DNA of 64,000 nucleotides from NCEH01 sp002257205 (GCF_043195105.1 NZ_JBAFWO010000002.1), one strand, 5' to 3'. Counted from the stretch's first letter, positions 17,141-25,865 are shown. Numbers and translations: made by a program. Notes: generated from the sequence alone by a model not told the origin.

Positions 17141-17212
17141 ATGAAGCAGTTTATTGCGCTCGGCCGCCGTTCGCCGATCCCCGAAACGACCGCCCGGACC
17201 TCGTTCCGCTAG
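17141..17212 (+). CDS. Possible 23-residue leader peptide upstream of the ABC exporter
   Basis: A short ORF starting MKQFIALGRRSPIPETT and ending in SFR follows a good ribosome site (AGGGAGG, seven bases before ATG) in an otherwise gene-free 427-base gap (16921-17347). Two GC-rich hairpins (17225-17238 and 17261-17288) lie between its stop and the exporter start. This is the arrangement of a translated leader, but no regulatory codon run is obvious. It could also be a chance ORF. Confidence 0.35.
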   Translation: MKQFIALGRRSPIPETTARTSFR

Positions 17213-17224
17213 CCTCGTTTCCCC

Positions 17225-17288
17225 GCCCGCCAGCGGGCCCCCTCTCCCCATCGGATTTTGCGACATGCGCCCGTGCCGGCGCATGTCG
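17225..17288 (+). promoter_or_regulatory. Two consecutive hairpins in the 5' leader of the ABC exporter gene
   Basis: Hairpin 1 is GCCCGC-CA-GCGGGC at 17225-17238. Hairpin 2 has an 11-bp perfect stem, CGACATGCGCC / GGCGCATGTCG, with a six-base loop at 17261-17288. Neither is followed by a clear T-run, so they are not obvious terminators. They sit 60-120 bases before the exporter ATG and directly after the 23-codon ORF, and may control read-through or translation. Confidence 0.45.
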
Positions 17289-17347
17289 TCCATTCCTTGC
17301 TTTCACCGGAGGCCGGTCCTGCGCGCTCGCGCGGCCGGAAGTCTGCC

Positions 17348-19165
17348 ATGTCGTTTTTCGGTTCGCACAAGCGCGCGGATACCTTCCGCACCGTCTTCGC
17401 ATTTCTTTGGGGCCATTGGCGCCGCCGCCCGACGCTGCTCGCCGCCATCATGACGGGCATGCTGGTGGCGACCCTTGGCGAGGTGCTGGTGCCGATTTTC
17501 GTCGGCCGCCTCGTGGATGCCCTGTCCACCGCGCAGGGCGGAGCGGAGGCCGCGCGCCTCGTCGCGCGTGCCGTGGCGCTGAACGCATTTCTGGCGATCC
17601 TCGCGCTCGGCGCGGTGACGGTGCTGGTGCGCCATTTCGCCTTCATGGGCATTGTCACCCTGACCCTGCGCATGATGCCGGACATCGCCGCCGACGCCTT
17701 TGCCCGCGTGCAGCGCTTCTCCTCCGATTGGCACGCCAACGCCTTCGCCGGCTCGACCGTGCGGAAGATCTCGCGGGGCATGTGGTCGCTCGACCTGCTG
17801 AACGACACCATCGTAATGGCGCTTCTGCCCTCGCTGGTGGTGCTGGCGGGCTCGGCGCTGGTGCTTGGGCTCTATTGGCCAGTGATGGGGCTGCTGGTAG
17901 GCACCGGGGCGGTGCTCTATGTGGCCATGACGCTGCTGCTCTCCACCGCTTATGTCGCTCCGGCGGCGCGGCTGTCCAATGCCTGGGACACCAAGGTGGG
18001 CGGCACGCTCGCCGACGCGGTGAGCTGCAACGCGGTGGTGAAGGGCTTCGGCACCGAGGCGCGCGAGGACGCGCGGCTTGCCGGCGTGCTCGCCAAATGG
18101 AACGCCCGCACCACTCGCACCTGGCGTGCTGCCACCTGGAGCGGCACGGCGCAACTGGTCGCGCTGCTGGCCTTGCAGACCGGCATCATCGGCACCGCGC
18201 TGCTGCTGTGGTGGAACGGACAGGCGAGCCCCGGCGACGTCGCTTATGTGCTGACCACCGAATTCGTGGTGCACGGCTATCTGCGCGAGGTGGGCATGCA
18301 TGTCCACAATCTCCAGCGCTCCGTCAACGAGATGGAGGAACTGGTGGAATTGCATCAGACTCCGATCGCCATCGCCGACAAGCCGGGCGCGGTGCCGGCG
18401 CGGGTGGAGCGGGGCGCCATCGCCTTCGAGGCCGTGCGCTTCCATTACCAGGGCCATGAGAAGCCGCTCTACGACAACCTCTCGCTCTCCATCGATGCGG
18501 GTGAGCGGGTGGGCCTCGTGGGCCATTCCGGCTCCGGCAAGACCACGTTCGTGAAGCTCATCCAGCGGCTGCACGACGTGACCGGCGGGCGGGTGCTGGT
18601 GGACGGGCAGGATGTGCGCGACGTGCAGCAGGGTTCGCTGCGGCGGTCCATCGCGGTGGTGGCGCAGGAGCCGATCCTGTTCCATCGCTCGCTGGCCGAG
18701 AACATCGCCTATGGCCGGCCCGACGCCACGCGCGCCGAGATCGAGCGGGCGGCGGCCCTGGCCAATGCCAGCGGCTTCATCGAGCGCCTGCCGCGCGGCT
18801 ATGGCACGTTGGTGGGCGAGCGGGGCGTGAAGCTCTCCGGCGGCGAGCGCCAGCGCATCGCCATCGCCCGCGCGTTCCTCGCCGATGCGCGCATCCTGAT
18901 CCTGGACGAGGCCACCTCCAGCCTCGATTCAGAATCCGAGGCGCTGATCCAGGAGGCGATGGAGCGCCTCATGGTGGGGCGCACCACGCTGGTGATCGCG
19001 CACCGTTTGTCCACGGTGCGTTCGCTCGACCGGCTGCTGGTGTTCGACAAGGGGCGGATCGTGGAGGAGGGCGACCATGATGCCCTCGTCGCGCGCGAGA
19101 ACGGCCTTTATCGCCGGCTGTTCGAACGTCAGGCGCTGGACCTCGTGAAGGGGCTGGCCGCCTGA
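17348..19165 (+). CDS. ABC exporter, fused permease and ATPase
   Basis: Type I (B-family) exporter half-transporter of 605 residues. Residues about 20-320 form six membrane segments (for example TLLAAIMTGMLVATLGEVLV and LVALLALQTGIIGTALLLWW). The C-terminal nucleotide-binding domain has GHSGSGKTTFVK, signature KLSGGERQRIAIARA and ILILDEATSSLDSESE. It would work as a homodimer since no second half-transporter is adjacent. Substrate cannot be inferred. The chosen ATG gives SFFGSHKRADTF and has a GGAAG ribosome site; an upstream in-frame ATG would include the hairpin region. Followed by a hairpin at 19182-19202. Confidence 0.9.
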   Translation: MSFFGSHKRADTFRTVFAFLWGHWRRRPTLLAAIMTGMLVATLGEVLVPIFVGRLVDALSTAQGGAEAARLVARAVALNAFLAILALGAVTVLVRHFAFMGIVTLTLRMMPDIAADAFARVQRFSSDWHANAFAGSTVRKISRGMWSLDLLNDTIVMALLPSLVVLAGSALVLGLYWPVMGLLVGTGAVLYVAMTLLLSTAYVAPAARLSNAWDTKVGGTLADAVSCNAVVKGFGTEAREDARLAGVLAKWNARTTRTWRAATWSGTAQLVALLALQTGIIGTALLLWWNGQASPGDVAYVLTTEFVVHGYLREVGMHVHNLQRSVNEMEELVELHQTPIAIADKPGAVPARVERGAIAFEAVRFHYQGHEKPLYDNLSLSIDAGERVGLVGHSGSGKTTFVKLIQRLHDVTGGRVLVDGQDVRDVQQGSLRRSIAVVAQEPILFHRSLAENIAYGRPDATRAEIERAAALANASGFIERLPRGYGTLVGERGVKLSGGERQRIAIARAFLADARILILDEATSSLDSESEALIQEAMERLMVGRTTLVIAHRLSTVRSLDRLLVFDKGRIVEEGDHDALVARENGLYRRLFERQALDLVKGLAA

Positions 19166-19181
19166 GGACGGCAAAAATAAC

Positions 19182-19202
19182 GGGGTGGCCGCGCGCCACC
19201 CC
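19182..19202 (+). terminator. Hairpin after the ABC exporter gene
   Basis: Stem GGGGTGG / CCACCCC with a seven-base loop, 17 bases after the exporter stop. No T-run follows, so it may be a Rho-assisted terminator or an mRNA-stabilising hairpin. Confidence 0.4.
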
Positions 19203-19312
19203 CTGACAAAGCCACAAATCTATCCCCATATCCCACCTATCTGCCGTTAGGTCACCTCTTGCGCAAGCGGAGGGGGCATGGTGGATGCGGGTGGTTCCTT
19301 TCGAGGGTGAAA

Positions 19313-20335
19313 ATGAAGATTTTCAAGCGCATGCCGGTTCTGATGGGCGTTCTCGCCCTCGCCTCGGCGGTGACATTGACCATGGTGGATCATGCCGACG
19401 CGCGCCAAGGCGGCGGCTTCGGCAGCCGGGGCGGACGCACCTATCAGGCGCCCGCCAGCACCAATACGGCACCGGGCGCGGCGCCCATTCAGCGCTCCGT
19501 GACCCCGCAACCCCAGCCCGGCATGAACACCGCTGGCGCGGCCAATGCAGCGCGTCCAGGCGGCATGTTCGGCAGCGGCTTCGGCGGCGCGCTGATGCGT
19601 GGCCTGCTGATCGGCGGCCTCGTGGGCATGCTGTTTGGCGGCGGCCTCGGCGGCCTGTCGGGCTTCCTTGGCCTGCTGCTCCAGGTGGCCCTGGTGGGCG
19701 GCCTCGTGTTCCTGGCCATGCGCTTCTTCGCGAGCCGCCGCCAGCAGTCCCGGCCGGCGGGCGCAGGTGCGCCTTTCCCCGGTCCGCTGTCGCGTGACAA
19801 CATGTTCGGCGGTGGGTCGTCTCCCGCCACGCCGACCGGCGGGCGCAGCGCGCTCGGCGGTCTCGGTGGAACGGGCGGCGCGCCCGGCCCGGTTCCGCAG
19901 CAGCCGGCCCCAGCCGGCCGCGTCAAGGACGAGCTCGGCATCGGCCCCCAGGATCTCGACGCGTTCGAGCACCTGCTCACCGAAATTCAGGCCGCCTTTT
20001 CCCGCGAGGATCATGGGGCGCTCGCCGATCGCGCGACGCCTGAGGTGCTCGCCGTGTTCTCCGAGGAATTGCGCGACAACGCGGCGCGCGGCGTGCGCAA
20101 CGAGGTGAGCGACGTGAAGCTGCTCCAGGGCGACCTCTCCGAGGCCTGGCGCGAAGGCAATCTGGAATATGCGACGGTTGCCATGCGCTATGCGATCCGC
20201 GACCTGATGCGCGACCGCGCGACCGGGGCGCTGGCCGCCGGCAGCACCGATGCCGTCAGCGAGACCACCGAGGTGTGGACCTTCGTGCGCCCCAAGGGCG
20301 GGCAATGGAAGCTCTCGGCGATCCAGGACGTGTGA
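19313..20335 (+). CDS. Tim44-like domain membrane protein
   Basis: 340 residues. An N-terminal hydrophobic signal/anchor (PVLMGVLALASAVTLTMV) ends near HADARQGG. A Gly/Pro-rich stretch follows, then two hydrophobic glycine-rich segments (about residues 90-145) and a C-terminal Tim44-like domain (about 205-340, starting near DLDAFEHLLTEIQAAFSRED). In alphaproteobacteria such TimA-like proteins are relatives of the mitochondrial import subunit Tim44; their bacterial role is not settled. The ATG at 19313 has GAGGGTGA before it. A strong terminator follows at 20368. Confidence 0.85.
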   Translation: MKIFKRMPVLMGVLALASAVTLTMVDHADARQGGGFGSRGGRTYQAPASTNTAPGAAPIQRSVTPQPQPGMNTAGAANAARPGGMFGSGFGGALMRGLLIGGLVGMLFGGGLGGLSGFLGLLLQVALVGGLVFLAMRFFASRRQQSRPAGAGAPFPGPLSRDNMFGGGSSPATPTGGRSALGGLGGTGGAPGPVPQQPAPAGRVKDELGIGPQDLDAFEHLLTEIQAAFSREDHGALADRATPEVLAVFSEELRDNAARGVRNEVSDVKLLQGDLSEAWREGNLEYATVAMRYAIRDLMRDRATGALAAGSTDAVSETTEVWTFVRPKGGQWKLSAIQDV

Positions 20336-20367
20336 CGGCACACGCTTCCGCACTTCAGATCAAGGCG

Positions 20368-20394
20368 AACGGCCGGGCCAGTCCCGGCCGTTTC
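20368..20394 (+). terminator. Rho-independent terminator after the Tim44-like gene
   Basis: Perfect 10-bp stem AACGGCCGGG / CCCGGCCGTT with a five-base loop and TTTCTAT tail, 33 bases after the stop codon. Confidence 0.75.
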
Positions 20395-20852
20395 TATGTC
20401 CGGGCCCTTTTCTTGTCCGGCCGTTTCATCTGAGAGACCCGCGTCCGCGATATTTTCCGGTGCCGCGCCGGGCGCCGCGACATCCTGCCGCGCATGCCCT
20501 GGTCTGGTTCTGCGGCATTCCGCTCCCTAGCTGTAGCCTATCGATCCGGGCCCCTCTGGCGCGTGCATGAAAATGCGTGCGTGATGTCGGATCTCTTCCG
20601 ACATTTCTGCCGGCGAGAGGCCCAATGCCCTGTATCGACCCCCTGACGCATTTTCGCGCGCGCATTTTCGCCGCCGCTCCCGCCTGCCGCGATCCACATC
20701 GCCGCGGGCACGGGGCGGCTTTGTCTTGCGCTATGTCCGCCCGTGCCGGCGCCTCGGTGCGCGAATGCGTTGTTTCCCCGTTCGCAAGCGTCGTCGCCCT
20801 TCGCGGCGCGCCGCCCCGCATTTTTCATCCGTCGAAGGCAGGTGAGTGATCC
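20395..20852 (+). promoter_or_regulatory. Long gene-free leader of terC with several hairpins
   Basis: About 460 bases without a credible gene. It holds a perfect hairpin ATGTCGGA-TCTCT-TCCGACAT (20584-20604), a small GCAT-GAAA-ATGC hairpin near 20565, a direct repeat of CGCATTTTCGC near 20645-20670, and the pairable segments CTTGCG and CGCAAG about 60 bases apart near 20730-20790. terC genes are often controlled by yybP-ykoY manganese riboswitches. I looked for the conserved core of that riboswitch and did not recognise it, so only an unassigned structured leader is proposed. Confidence 0.35.
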
Positions 20853-21632
20853 ATGGACTATCTCGCGCAACTGGCAGCCGACCCCGCGGCCTGGGTGGCC
20901 CTCATCACCCTGGTGGCGATGGAAGTCGTGCTCGGCATCGACAATCTGGTCTTCATCTCCATCCTCACCAACAAGCTGCCGGAGGTGCACCGCTCCAAGG
21001 CCAGGCGCATCGGCATCAGCCTTGCCCTGGTGCTGCGCCTCGCCTTGCTGGGGACGGTGGCGATCATCGTGCAGCTGACCGAGCCGGTATTCTCGGTCTT
21101 CGGCCAGGGCTTTTCCTGGCGCGACATGATCCTGATCGCCGGTGGCCTGTTCCTGGTGTGGAAGGCGACCAAGGAGATCCATCACACGGTCGATCCTGCG
21201 CCCCATGACGACATGTTCGGCACCAGCAAGGCGAGCATCGGGTTCGCCGCCGCCATCGCGCAGATCCTGATTCTCGACATCGTGTTCTCCGTCGATAGCA
21301 TCATCACGGCGGTGGGCATGACCGACCATATCCCCATCATGATCATCGCGGTGATCGTGGCGGTGAGCGTGATGATGCTCGCGGCCGACCCGCTGGCCCA
21401 TTTCATCGAGGCCAACCCCACGGTTGTGATGCTGGCCCTGGGCTTCCTCATCATGATCGGCATGACGCTGATCGCGGACGGCTTCGGCGCCCACGTGCCC
21501 AAGGGCTATGTCTACGCCGCCATGGCCTTTTCCACCGGCGTGGAGGCGTTGAACATGCTCGCCCGGCGCGCCAAGACGAAGTCAAACGGGGCCGACAACG
21601 GCCACGCCGAAGGCGGCGTGAGCCGCCATTGA
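20853..21632 (+). CDS. TerC-family integral membrane protein
   Basis: 259 residues with seven to eight predicted membrane helices. The TerC hallmark acidic motifs are present: EVVLGIDNLVFISILTNKLP in helix 1-2 and LDIVFSVDSIITAVG in the middle. Bacterial TerC proteins such as Alx and YoaE are linked to manganese export and to metalation of exoenzymes. The start has AGGTGAGTGATCC before ATG. The long structured leader (20395-20852) suggests post-transcriptional control. Convergent with the DUF2239 gene. Confidence 0.9.
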   Translation: MDYLAQLAADPAAWVALITLVAMEVVLGIDNLVFISILTNKLPEVHRSKARRIGISLALVLRLALLGTVAIIVQLTEPVFSVFGQGFSWRDMILIAGGLFLVWKATKEIHHTVDPAPHDDMFGTSKASIGFAAAIAQILILDIVFSVDSIITAVGMTDHIPIMIIAVIVAVSVMMLAADPLAHFIEANPTVVMLALGFLIMIGMTLIADGFGAHVPKGYVYAAMAFSTGVEALNMLARRAKTKSNGADNGHAEGGVSRH

Positions 21633-21657
21633 TCGGCGCCGATCGGCGCGAAAGCAG

Positions 21658-21689
21658 GGCGGCCCGGCTCTCTGAGGAGGCGGGCCGCC
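21658..21689. terminator. Hairpin between convergent terC and DUF2239 genes
   Basis: Stem GGCGGCCCG / CGGGCCGCC with a 14-base loop in the 61-base convergent gap; suited to serve both strands, though no T-run is visible on either side. Confidence 0.45.
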
Positions 21690-21693
21690 GCAT

Positions 21694-22317
21694 TCATTCG
21701 AACGCCGGTGCCGCCAGGCGGTGGGCATGGGCGCGGATATCCTCCGGCCAGGCGGCGGTCAGCTTGGCGAAGCCCGCCGCATCGCCCGCGTAAAAGGCGC
21801 GCAACGCCTCCTCGAAGGCCGTGAGATTGCCCGCCAGCGCGCTCATGAAGCGATAGGCGGCCTCCTGGGCCGCGCGGCGGCGGGCGGGCGCGCTCTGGTC
21901 GCGCCGGGCGGCTTCCACCAGCTTGCGCAGCGCGACGGAAGCGCCGCCGGGTTGGGCCGCGAGCCAGTCCCAATGGCGCGGCAGCAAAGTGACCTCGCGC
22001 GCCACGACCCCGAGCTTGGGGCGACCGGGCCCACGCGCCGGCTCCGCTTCCGGCGGTGCGGGCGGAGCTGAGGCATAGCGCGCCGCGACCTCCTCCGGCG
22101 TGCCGCGCAGATCGAAATCCACCGGATGCGCGCTCTCCAGATCGAACACCAGCACCTGCTGCGTCTCGTCCTCGATCAGCATGCGCCTGACCGCGGCCGC
22201 GACCTCGGCGGCGGCGCCTTCCGCGAGTCGGCGCGGCCCGGCAAAGGCGATGAATGGGCCGGGGAAGGGCAGGGCGGGGGTGGAGGTCGAAGCAGGCGGC
22301 ACGGCTTGTGGGGTCAT
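21694..22317 (-). CDS. DUF2239 family protein
   Basis: 207-residue soluble protein with the DUF2239 features: an N-terminal FIAFAGPRRLAEGA segment, a central VLVFDLESAHPVDFDLRG, and a Pro/Ala-rich linker ending in ARGPGRPKLGVVAREVTLLPR ahead of a helical C-terminal half beginning HWDWLAAQPGGASVALRKLV. The GRPKLGV stretch resembles an AT-hook-like basic patch. No function is established for the family. An inverted repeat lies 29 bases upstream of the start (22346-22377). Confidence 0.8.
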   Translation of the reverse strand: MTPQAVPPASTSTPALPFPGPFIAFAGPRRLAEGAAAEVAAAVRRMLIEDETQQVLVFDLESAHPVDFDLRGTPEEVAARYASAPPAPPEAEPARGPGRPKLGVVAREVTLLPRHWDWLAAQPGGASVALRKLVEAARRDQSAPARRRAAQEAAYRFMSALAGNLTAFEEALRAFYAGDAAGFAKLTAAWPEDIRAHAHRLAAPAFE

Positions 22318-22345
22318 GGCGAAGTCCTTTCTTGCCGCTTAATAC

Positions 22346-22377
22346 CCGGATATAATTAGTGCGTCAATTAAATCCGG
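22346..22377. promoter_or_regulatory. AT-rich inverted repeat in a divergent intergenic region
   Basis: Arms CCGGATATAATT and AATTAAATCCGG (12 bases, one mismatch) with an eight-base spacer, in an AT-rich island between the leftward DUF2239 gene and the rightward gene at 22446. The symmetry and position suggest a dimeric repressor operator. No regulator gene is adjacent. Confidence 0.5.
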
Positions 22378-22445
22378 ATAAAAACCCTCTCCCACGGGCA
22401 CCGGTTCGCCACAAACGGCGTTTACTTCTCTGGATGGAGAAGAAA

Positions 22446-23654
22446 ATGGCGCGCATTCTTGCCCTGTTTGGCCTTCTGGCGGCCTTCGCGGGTGTTTTGC
22501 CCTGGGCGGCGCCCTTGGCGAAGGGGGGCGTGCGCCTGATCGAAGCGCGGGACGATCCCGCCCTGCTCTCCGACCTCGCGCTGCAATCCTTCACCGCCGC
22601 CGATGCCGGCCGGGAGATCGAGCGCGCGCTGGCGGATGATGATGGGGAACTCGCCGCCTCCTATCTCGAACTCGCCGATGCGCGCGGGCTTGCGCTTCCC
22701 GCGACCCTGCGCGCCCGTGTCCGCGCGGCCAACGATGGCGTGGCGGCCGCCTGGCGCTCCGCGAAGCATTTCGGCTACGGCTTCTTCACTGGCACGCCGG
22801 AGGATCTGGCGGGATTTGCGGGGGCCGCTGCTGGCGATCTCACCGCCTGGGGCGATTTGCGCGATGCGAGCCGCGAGGGCTGGAAATATGCCAATGGGGA
22901 AGCGGTGGACCCGCTGATCCTAGGCCTTTCGGTGGCCGGGCTGGCGCTCACCGCCGGCACCTATGCCACGTTCGGCGCCGGCCTGCCGGTGCGGGCCGGG
23001 GTGAGCGCGGTGAAGATCGCCAAGCGCACCGGTCGCCTCTCGGTGGGGATGGTCCGCCTGCTGACCCGCGCGGTTAACGAGACCGTGGACTTCGCGGCCC
23101 TGCGCCGGGCCGGCGCGAGCCTGGATGCCACCGCCCTGAAAGGCGTGGTGCGCGCCGATGGCCTGAAACCGCTTGCTCGGCTGATGGGCGATCTCGGCAC
23201 GGTGCAGGCCAAGGCCGGCTCGCGCGCCGCGGTCGCCGGGCTTTCGGTGGCGGAGAACGGCAAGGACCTCTCTCGCCTCGCGCGGCTTGCCGAAGCCAAG
23301 GGCGGGCAGACGCTGGCAATTCTGAAGACGCTGGGGCGCGGCGCGCTGGTGATGGGGTCTGCGCTGCTCAAATTGGTATGGTGGGGATTGGTTGCGGTGC
23401 TCTGGCTGTTCGGCCTTGTCGCCTCCTTCAACCGCTTCTGCGTGGAGCTGGTACGGCCCATCTGGCGCCGCAAGCGGGTGCGCGGGCGCAAGGCGCCGGC
23501 CGCCGGTCCTGGCCGTGCGCCGCTGCCGCCCGTATCCGCCCGCCGCGAGCAAATCGAGCACCCTGGCGCCTATAATAATGCGTCCGACGCGGCGCAGGTC
23601 ATCGCCCGTTTCGAGCGGGCGGCGCGGGAGGCGACCGCACTCTCCCCCGTCTGA
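22446..23654 (+). CDS. Unrecognised membrane protein
   Basis: 402-residue protein of unknown function. An N-terminal signal/anchor (ILALFGLLAAFAGVLPWAAP) precedes an Ala/Asp-rich region, a hydrophobic segment near residue 155-185 (LILGLSVAGLALTAGTYATFG), and a strong membrane helix near residue 300-330 (LLKLVWWGLVAVLWLFGLVASF). A basic tail (RPIWRRKRVRGRK) follows. I chose the ATG at 22446 because GGAGAAG stands directly before it; an ATG four codons upstream lacks a ribosome site. It is divergent from DUF2239 across the inverted repeat. Confidence 0.65.
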   Translation: MARILALFGLLAAFAGVLPWAAPLAKGGVRLIEARDDPALLSDLALQSFTAADAGREIERALADDDGELAASYLELADARGLALPATLRARVRAANDGVAAAWRSAKHFGYGFFTGTPEDLAGFAGAAAGDLTAWGDLRDASREGWKYANGEAVDPLILGLSVAGLALTAGTYATFGAGLPVRAGVSAVKIAKRTGRLSVGMVRLLTRAVNETVDFAALRRAGASLDATALKGVVRADGLKPLARLMGDLGTVQAKAGSRAAVAGLSVAENGKDLSRLARLAEAKGGQTLAILKTLGRGALVMGSALLKLVWWGLVAVLWLFGLVASFNRFCVELVRPIWRRKRVRGRKAPAAGPGRAPLPPVSARREQIEHPGAYNNASDAAQVIARFERAAREATALSPV

Positions 23655-23803
23655 GTGGCGTGGCCTGCCTGCCGTCAACAGGAAGAAGACCGTTTCCGTC
23701 CAGTGGCTTGAGCTGAGGCGGCGCGGGCGGTGGAAGCTTTCGCTTCCGCTCCGCGCCGGGGCGAATTAGGGTCCGGCCCGAAACATCGCTTCGGGATCCG
23801 CTT

Positions 23804-24556
23804 ATGCCCCTCCTTTCCGCCGACGGCCTGGACATCGCTTATCTGGACGAGGGTTCCGGCGCGCCGATCCTGCTGATCCACGGCTTCGGTTCCACCAAGG
23901 AGATCAACTGGGTCCATACCGGCTGGTTCAAGACACTCATGGAGGCCGGATATCGCGTGATCGCCTTCGATCATCGCGGGCACGGCGCCTCCAGCAAGCT
24001 GTATGATGCCGAGCTCTACGACACCCGCCTGATGGCGCAGGACGCGCGGCGCTTGCTGGACCATCTCGGCATTCCGCGCATCGACATCATCGGCTATTCC
24101 ATGGGCGCGCGGGTGGCCGCGCAATTCGCCCTCGCCGAGCGCGACCGGCTCAACAGCCTCATCATGGGCGGGCTCGGCATCCATCTGGTGGAAGGCGACG
24201 GCCTGCCGCAAGAGGTGGCGGCGGCGCTGGAGGCGCCGAGCCTGGCCGATGTGACCGACCCCCTCGGCCGCATGTTCCGCGCCTTCGCCGATGCCAACAA
24301 GGCGGATCTGAAAGCGCTCGCGGCGTGCATCCGCGGCTCGCGGCAGACCCTGACGCGCCAGCAGGTGGCCGATATCGACCAGCCGGCCCTAGTGGCCGTG
24401 GGCACGCGCGATCTGATCGCGGGCAGCGCCCAGGAATTGGCGGCGCTTCTGCCCCGGGGCGAGGTGCTGGACATCCCCGGCCGCGATCACAATCCCGCGG
24501 TTGGCGACAAGGTGTTCAAGCAGGGCGCGCTCGACTTCTTCGCCCGGCATGGGTGA
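23804..24556 (+). CDS. Alpha/beta hydrolase
   Basis: 250-residue alpha/beta-hydrolase fold protein. Oxyanion motif ILLIHGFGST, nucleophile elbow GYSMGAR (Ser), an acid near VAVGTRDLIAG and the catalytic His in IPGRDHNPAV. The FDHRGHGASSK segment is typical of the epoxide hydrolase/haloperoxidase-like group. Substrate unknown. The gene stands alone, 77 bases before cysE. Confidence 0.82.
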   Translation: MPLLSADGLDIAYLDEGSGAPILLIHGFGSTKEINWVHTGWFKTLMEAGYRVIAFDHRGHGASSKLYDAELYDTRLMAQDARRLLDHLGIPRIDIIGYSMGARVAAQFALAERDRLNSLIMGGLGIHLVEGDGLPQEVAAALEAPSLADVTDPLGRMFRAFADANKADLKALAACIRGSRQTLTRQQVADIDQPALVAVGTRDLIAGSAQELAALLPRGEVLDIPGRDHNPAVGDKVFKQGALDFFARHG

Positions 24557-24632
24557 TGTGCGCGAGCCGGCTCGGAACGGCGGCCGGCTTGTGCTAGAAA
24601 TGCGTCGAAACGTGATCCACCGGGAGGCAGGA

Positions 24633-25502
24633 ATGCCCCAGTCTTTGTTCAAGGCGCCGCATCAGCCGCTGGCGCGCATCAATACGGAACGCTTCCAGGA
24701 CGTGGTCGATCCGGTCTGGGCGCGCATCCGCAATGAAGCGGACCTCGCCGCCGAGCGCGAGCCGCTGCTGGCCGGCTTTCTCATCGGGGCCGTGCTGGGG
24801 CAGGGCAGCCTGGAAGCCGTGATCGGCGAGCGCATCGCCGCCCGCCTCGACCATGCGGAGCTTCCCGGCTCGGCGATCCGCGCCGCCTATCATGAGGCCG
24901 TGTCGCAGGACCGCACCATCGCCCAGGCGGTGCGCGCCGACATCATGGCGGTGGTGGACCGCGACCCCGCAACCACCCGCGCGCTGGAGCCGGTGCTTTA
25001 TTTCAAGGGCTTCCACGCGCTCCAGACGCACCGTCTGTCCCATTGGCTGTGGACCCACAGCCAGCGCGACTTCGCGCTCTACCTGCAAAGCCGCGCGTCC
25101 TCGGTGTTCGCCGTGGACATCCATCCGGCGGTGCCGGTGGGCCGCGGCATCTTCCTCGACCATGCCACCGGCATCGTGATCGGCGCGACGGCGGTGATCG
25201 AGGATGACGTCTCCATCCTCCAGGGCGTCACGCTGGGCGGCACGGGCAAGGAGACCGGCGATCGGCATCCCAAGATCCGCCGCGGCGTGTTGCTGGGCGC
25301 CGGCGCCAAGGTGCTGGGCAATATCGAGGTCGGCCATTGCGCCCGCGTCGCCGCCGGATCGGTGGTGCTGAAGCCGGTGCCGCCCAAGACCACGGTGGCC
25401 GGCGTGCCGGCCAAGGTGGTGGGCGAGGCCGGCTGCGCGGAGCCCTCGCGCGCCATGGACCAGATGTTCGACGACAATATTTTCGCCGGTGCGGACATCT
25501 GA
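24633..25502 (+). CDS. cysE: Serine O-acetyltransferase
   Basis: Acetylates serine from acetyl-CoA as the first step of cysteine synthesis. 289 residues: N-terminal helical domain followed by a left-handed beta-helix of hexapeptide repeats with DIHPAVPVGRGIFLDHATG, the active-site segment and ILQGVTLGGTGKETGDRHPKI, ending in a C-terminal tail with a terminal Ile, as needed for docking to cysteine synthase. The ATG follows GGGAGGCAG. Cysteine supply is relevant to the Fe-S rich nif region but the gene is not part of it. Firm call. Confidence 0.95.
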   Translation: MPQSLFKAPHQPLARINTERFQDVVDPVWARIRNEADLAAEREPLLAGFLIGAVLGQGSLEAVIGERIAARLDHAELPGSAIRAAYHEAVSQDRTIAQAVRADIMAVVDRDPATTRALEPVLYFKGFHALQTHRLSHWLWTHSQRDFALYLQSRASSVFAVDIHPAVPVGRGIFLDHATGIVIGATAVIEDDVSILQGVTLGGTGKETGDRHPKIRRGVLLGAGAKVLGNIEVGHCARVAAGSVVLKPVPPKTTVAGVPAKVVGEAGCAEPSRAMDQMFDDNIFAGADI

Positions 25503-25580
25503 GCCGCCCTTCGACTTCACGCGCATTCCGCGCTTTCGTGGCCGTCCGCGGGCGGCCATTCGACCCTTGGAGGACAACAC

Positions 25581-25790
25581 TTGGATAAAACGGAACTCGA
25601 GCGCGTGCAGCGCTACATGCGCACCCTGTTCGGCAATCCGCAGATCAAGGTGACAGCGCGCCCGAAGAAGACCGATTCGGCCGAAGTCTATCTTGGCGAG
25701 GAATTCATCGGCGTCCTGTTCAAGGACGAGGAGGACGGCGACCTCTCCTACAATTTCCAGATGGCCATCCTGGAAGCCGACCTCGACTGA
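25581..25790 (+). CDS. DUF3126 family protein
   Basis: Compact 69-residue protein beginning MDKTELERVQRYMRTLF, with VYLGEEFIGVLFKDEEDGD near the centre. This fits the small DUF3126 family, common next to cysE in Rhizobiales. It starts at TTG behind TTGGAGGAC; no ATG alternative fits. Function unknown. A terminator-like hairpin follows at 25838. Confidence 0.82.
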   Translation: MDKTELERVQRYMRTLFGNPQIKVTARPKKTDSAEVYLGEEFIGVLFKDEEDGDLSYNFQMAILEADLD

Positions 25791-25837
25791 TTTTTTGCGC
25801 GGATCTGTCCGGCCGATCCCTTGAGATCGGTTCTGCC

Positions 25838-25865
25838 ACCCTCCGGCCCGGCTGGAGGGTGTTTC
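25838..25865 (+). terminator. Terminator after the DUF3126 gene
   Basis: Stem ACCCTCC / GGAGGGT with a nine-base loop followed by GTTTCC. A second smaller hairpin CCGATC / GATCGG lies just before it (25813-25830). Confidence 0.6.

Noticed and set aside
20395..20852. Possible yybP-ykoY riboswitch before terC
   Set aside because: The conserved core sequences of the motif could not be recognised by eye; reported only as an unassigned leader.
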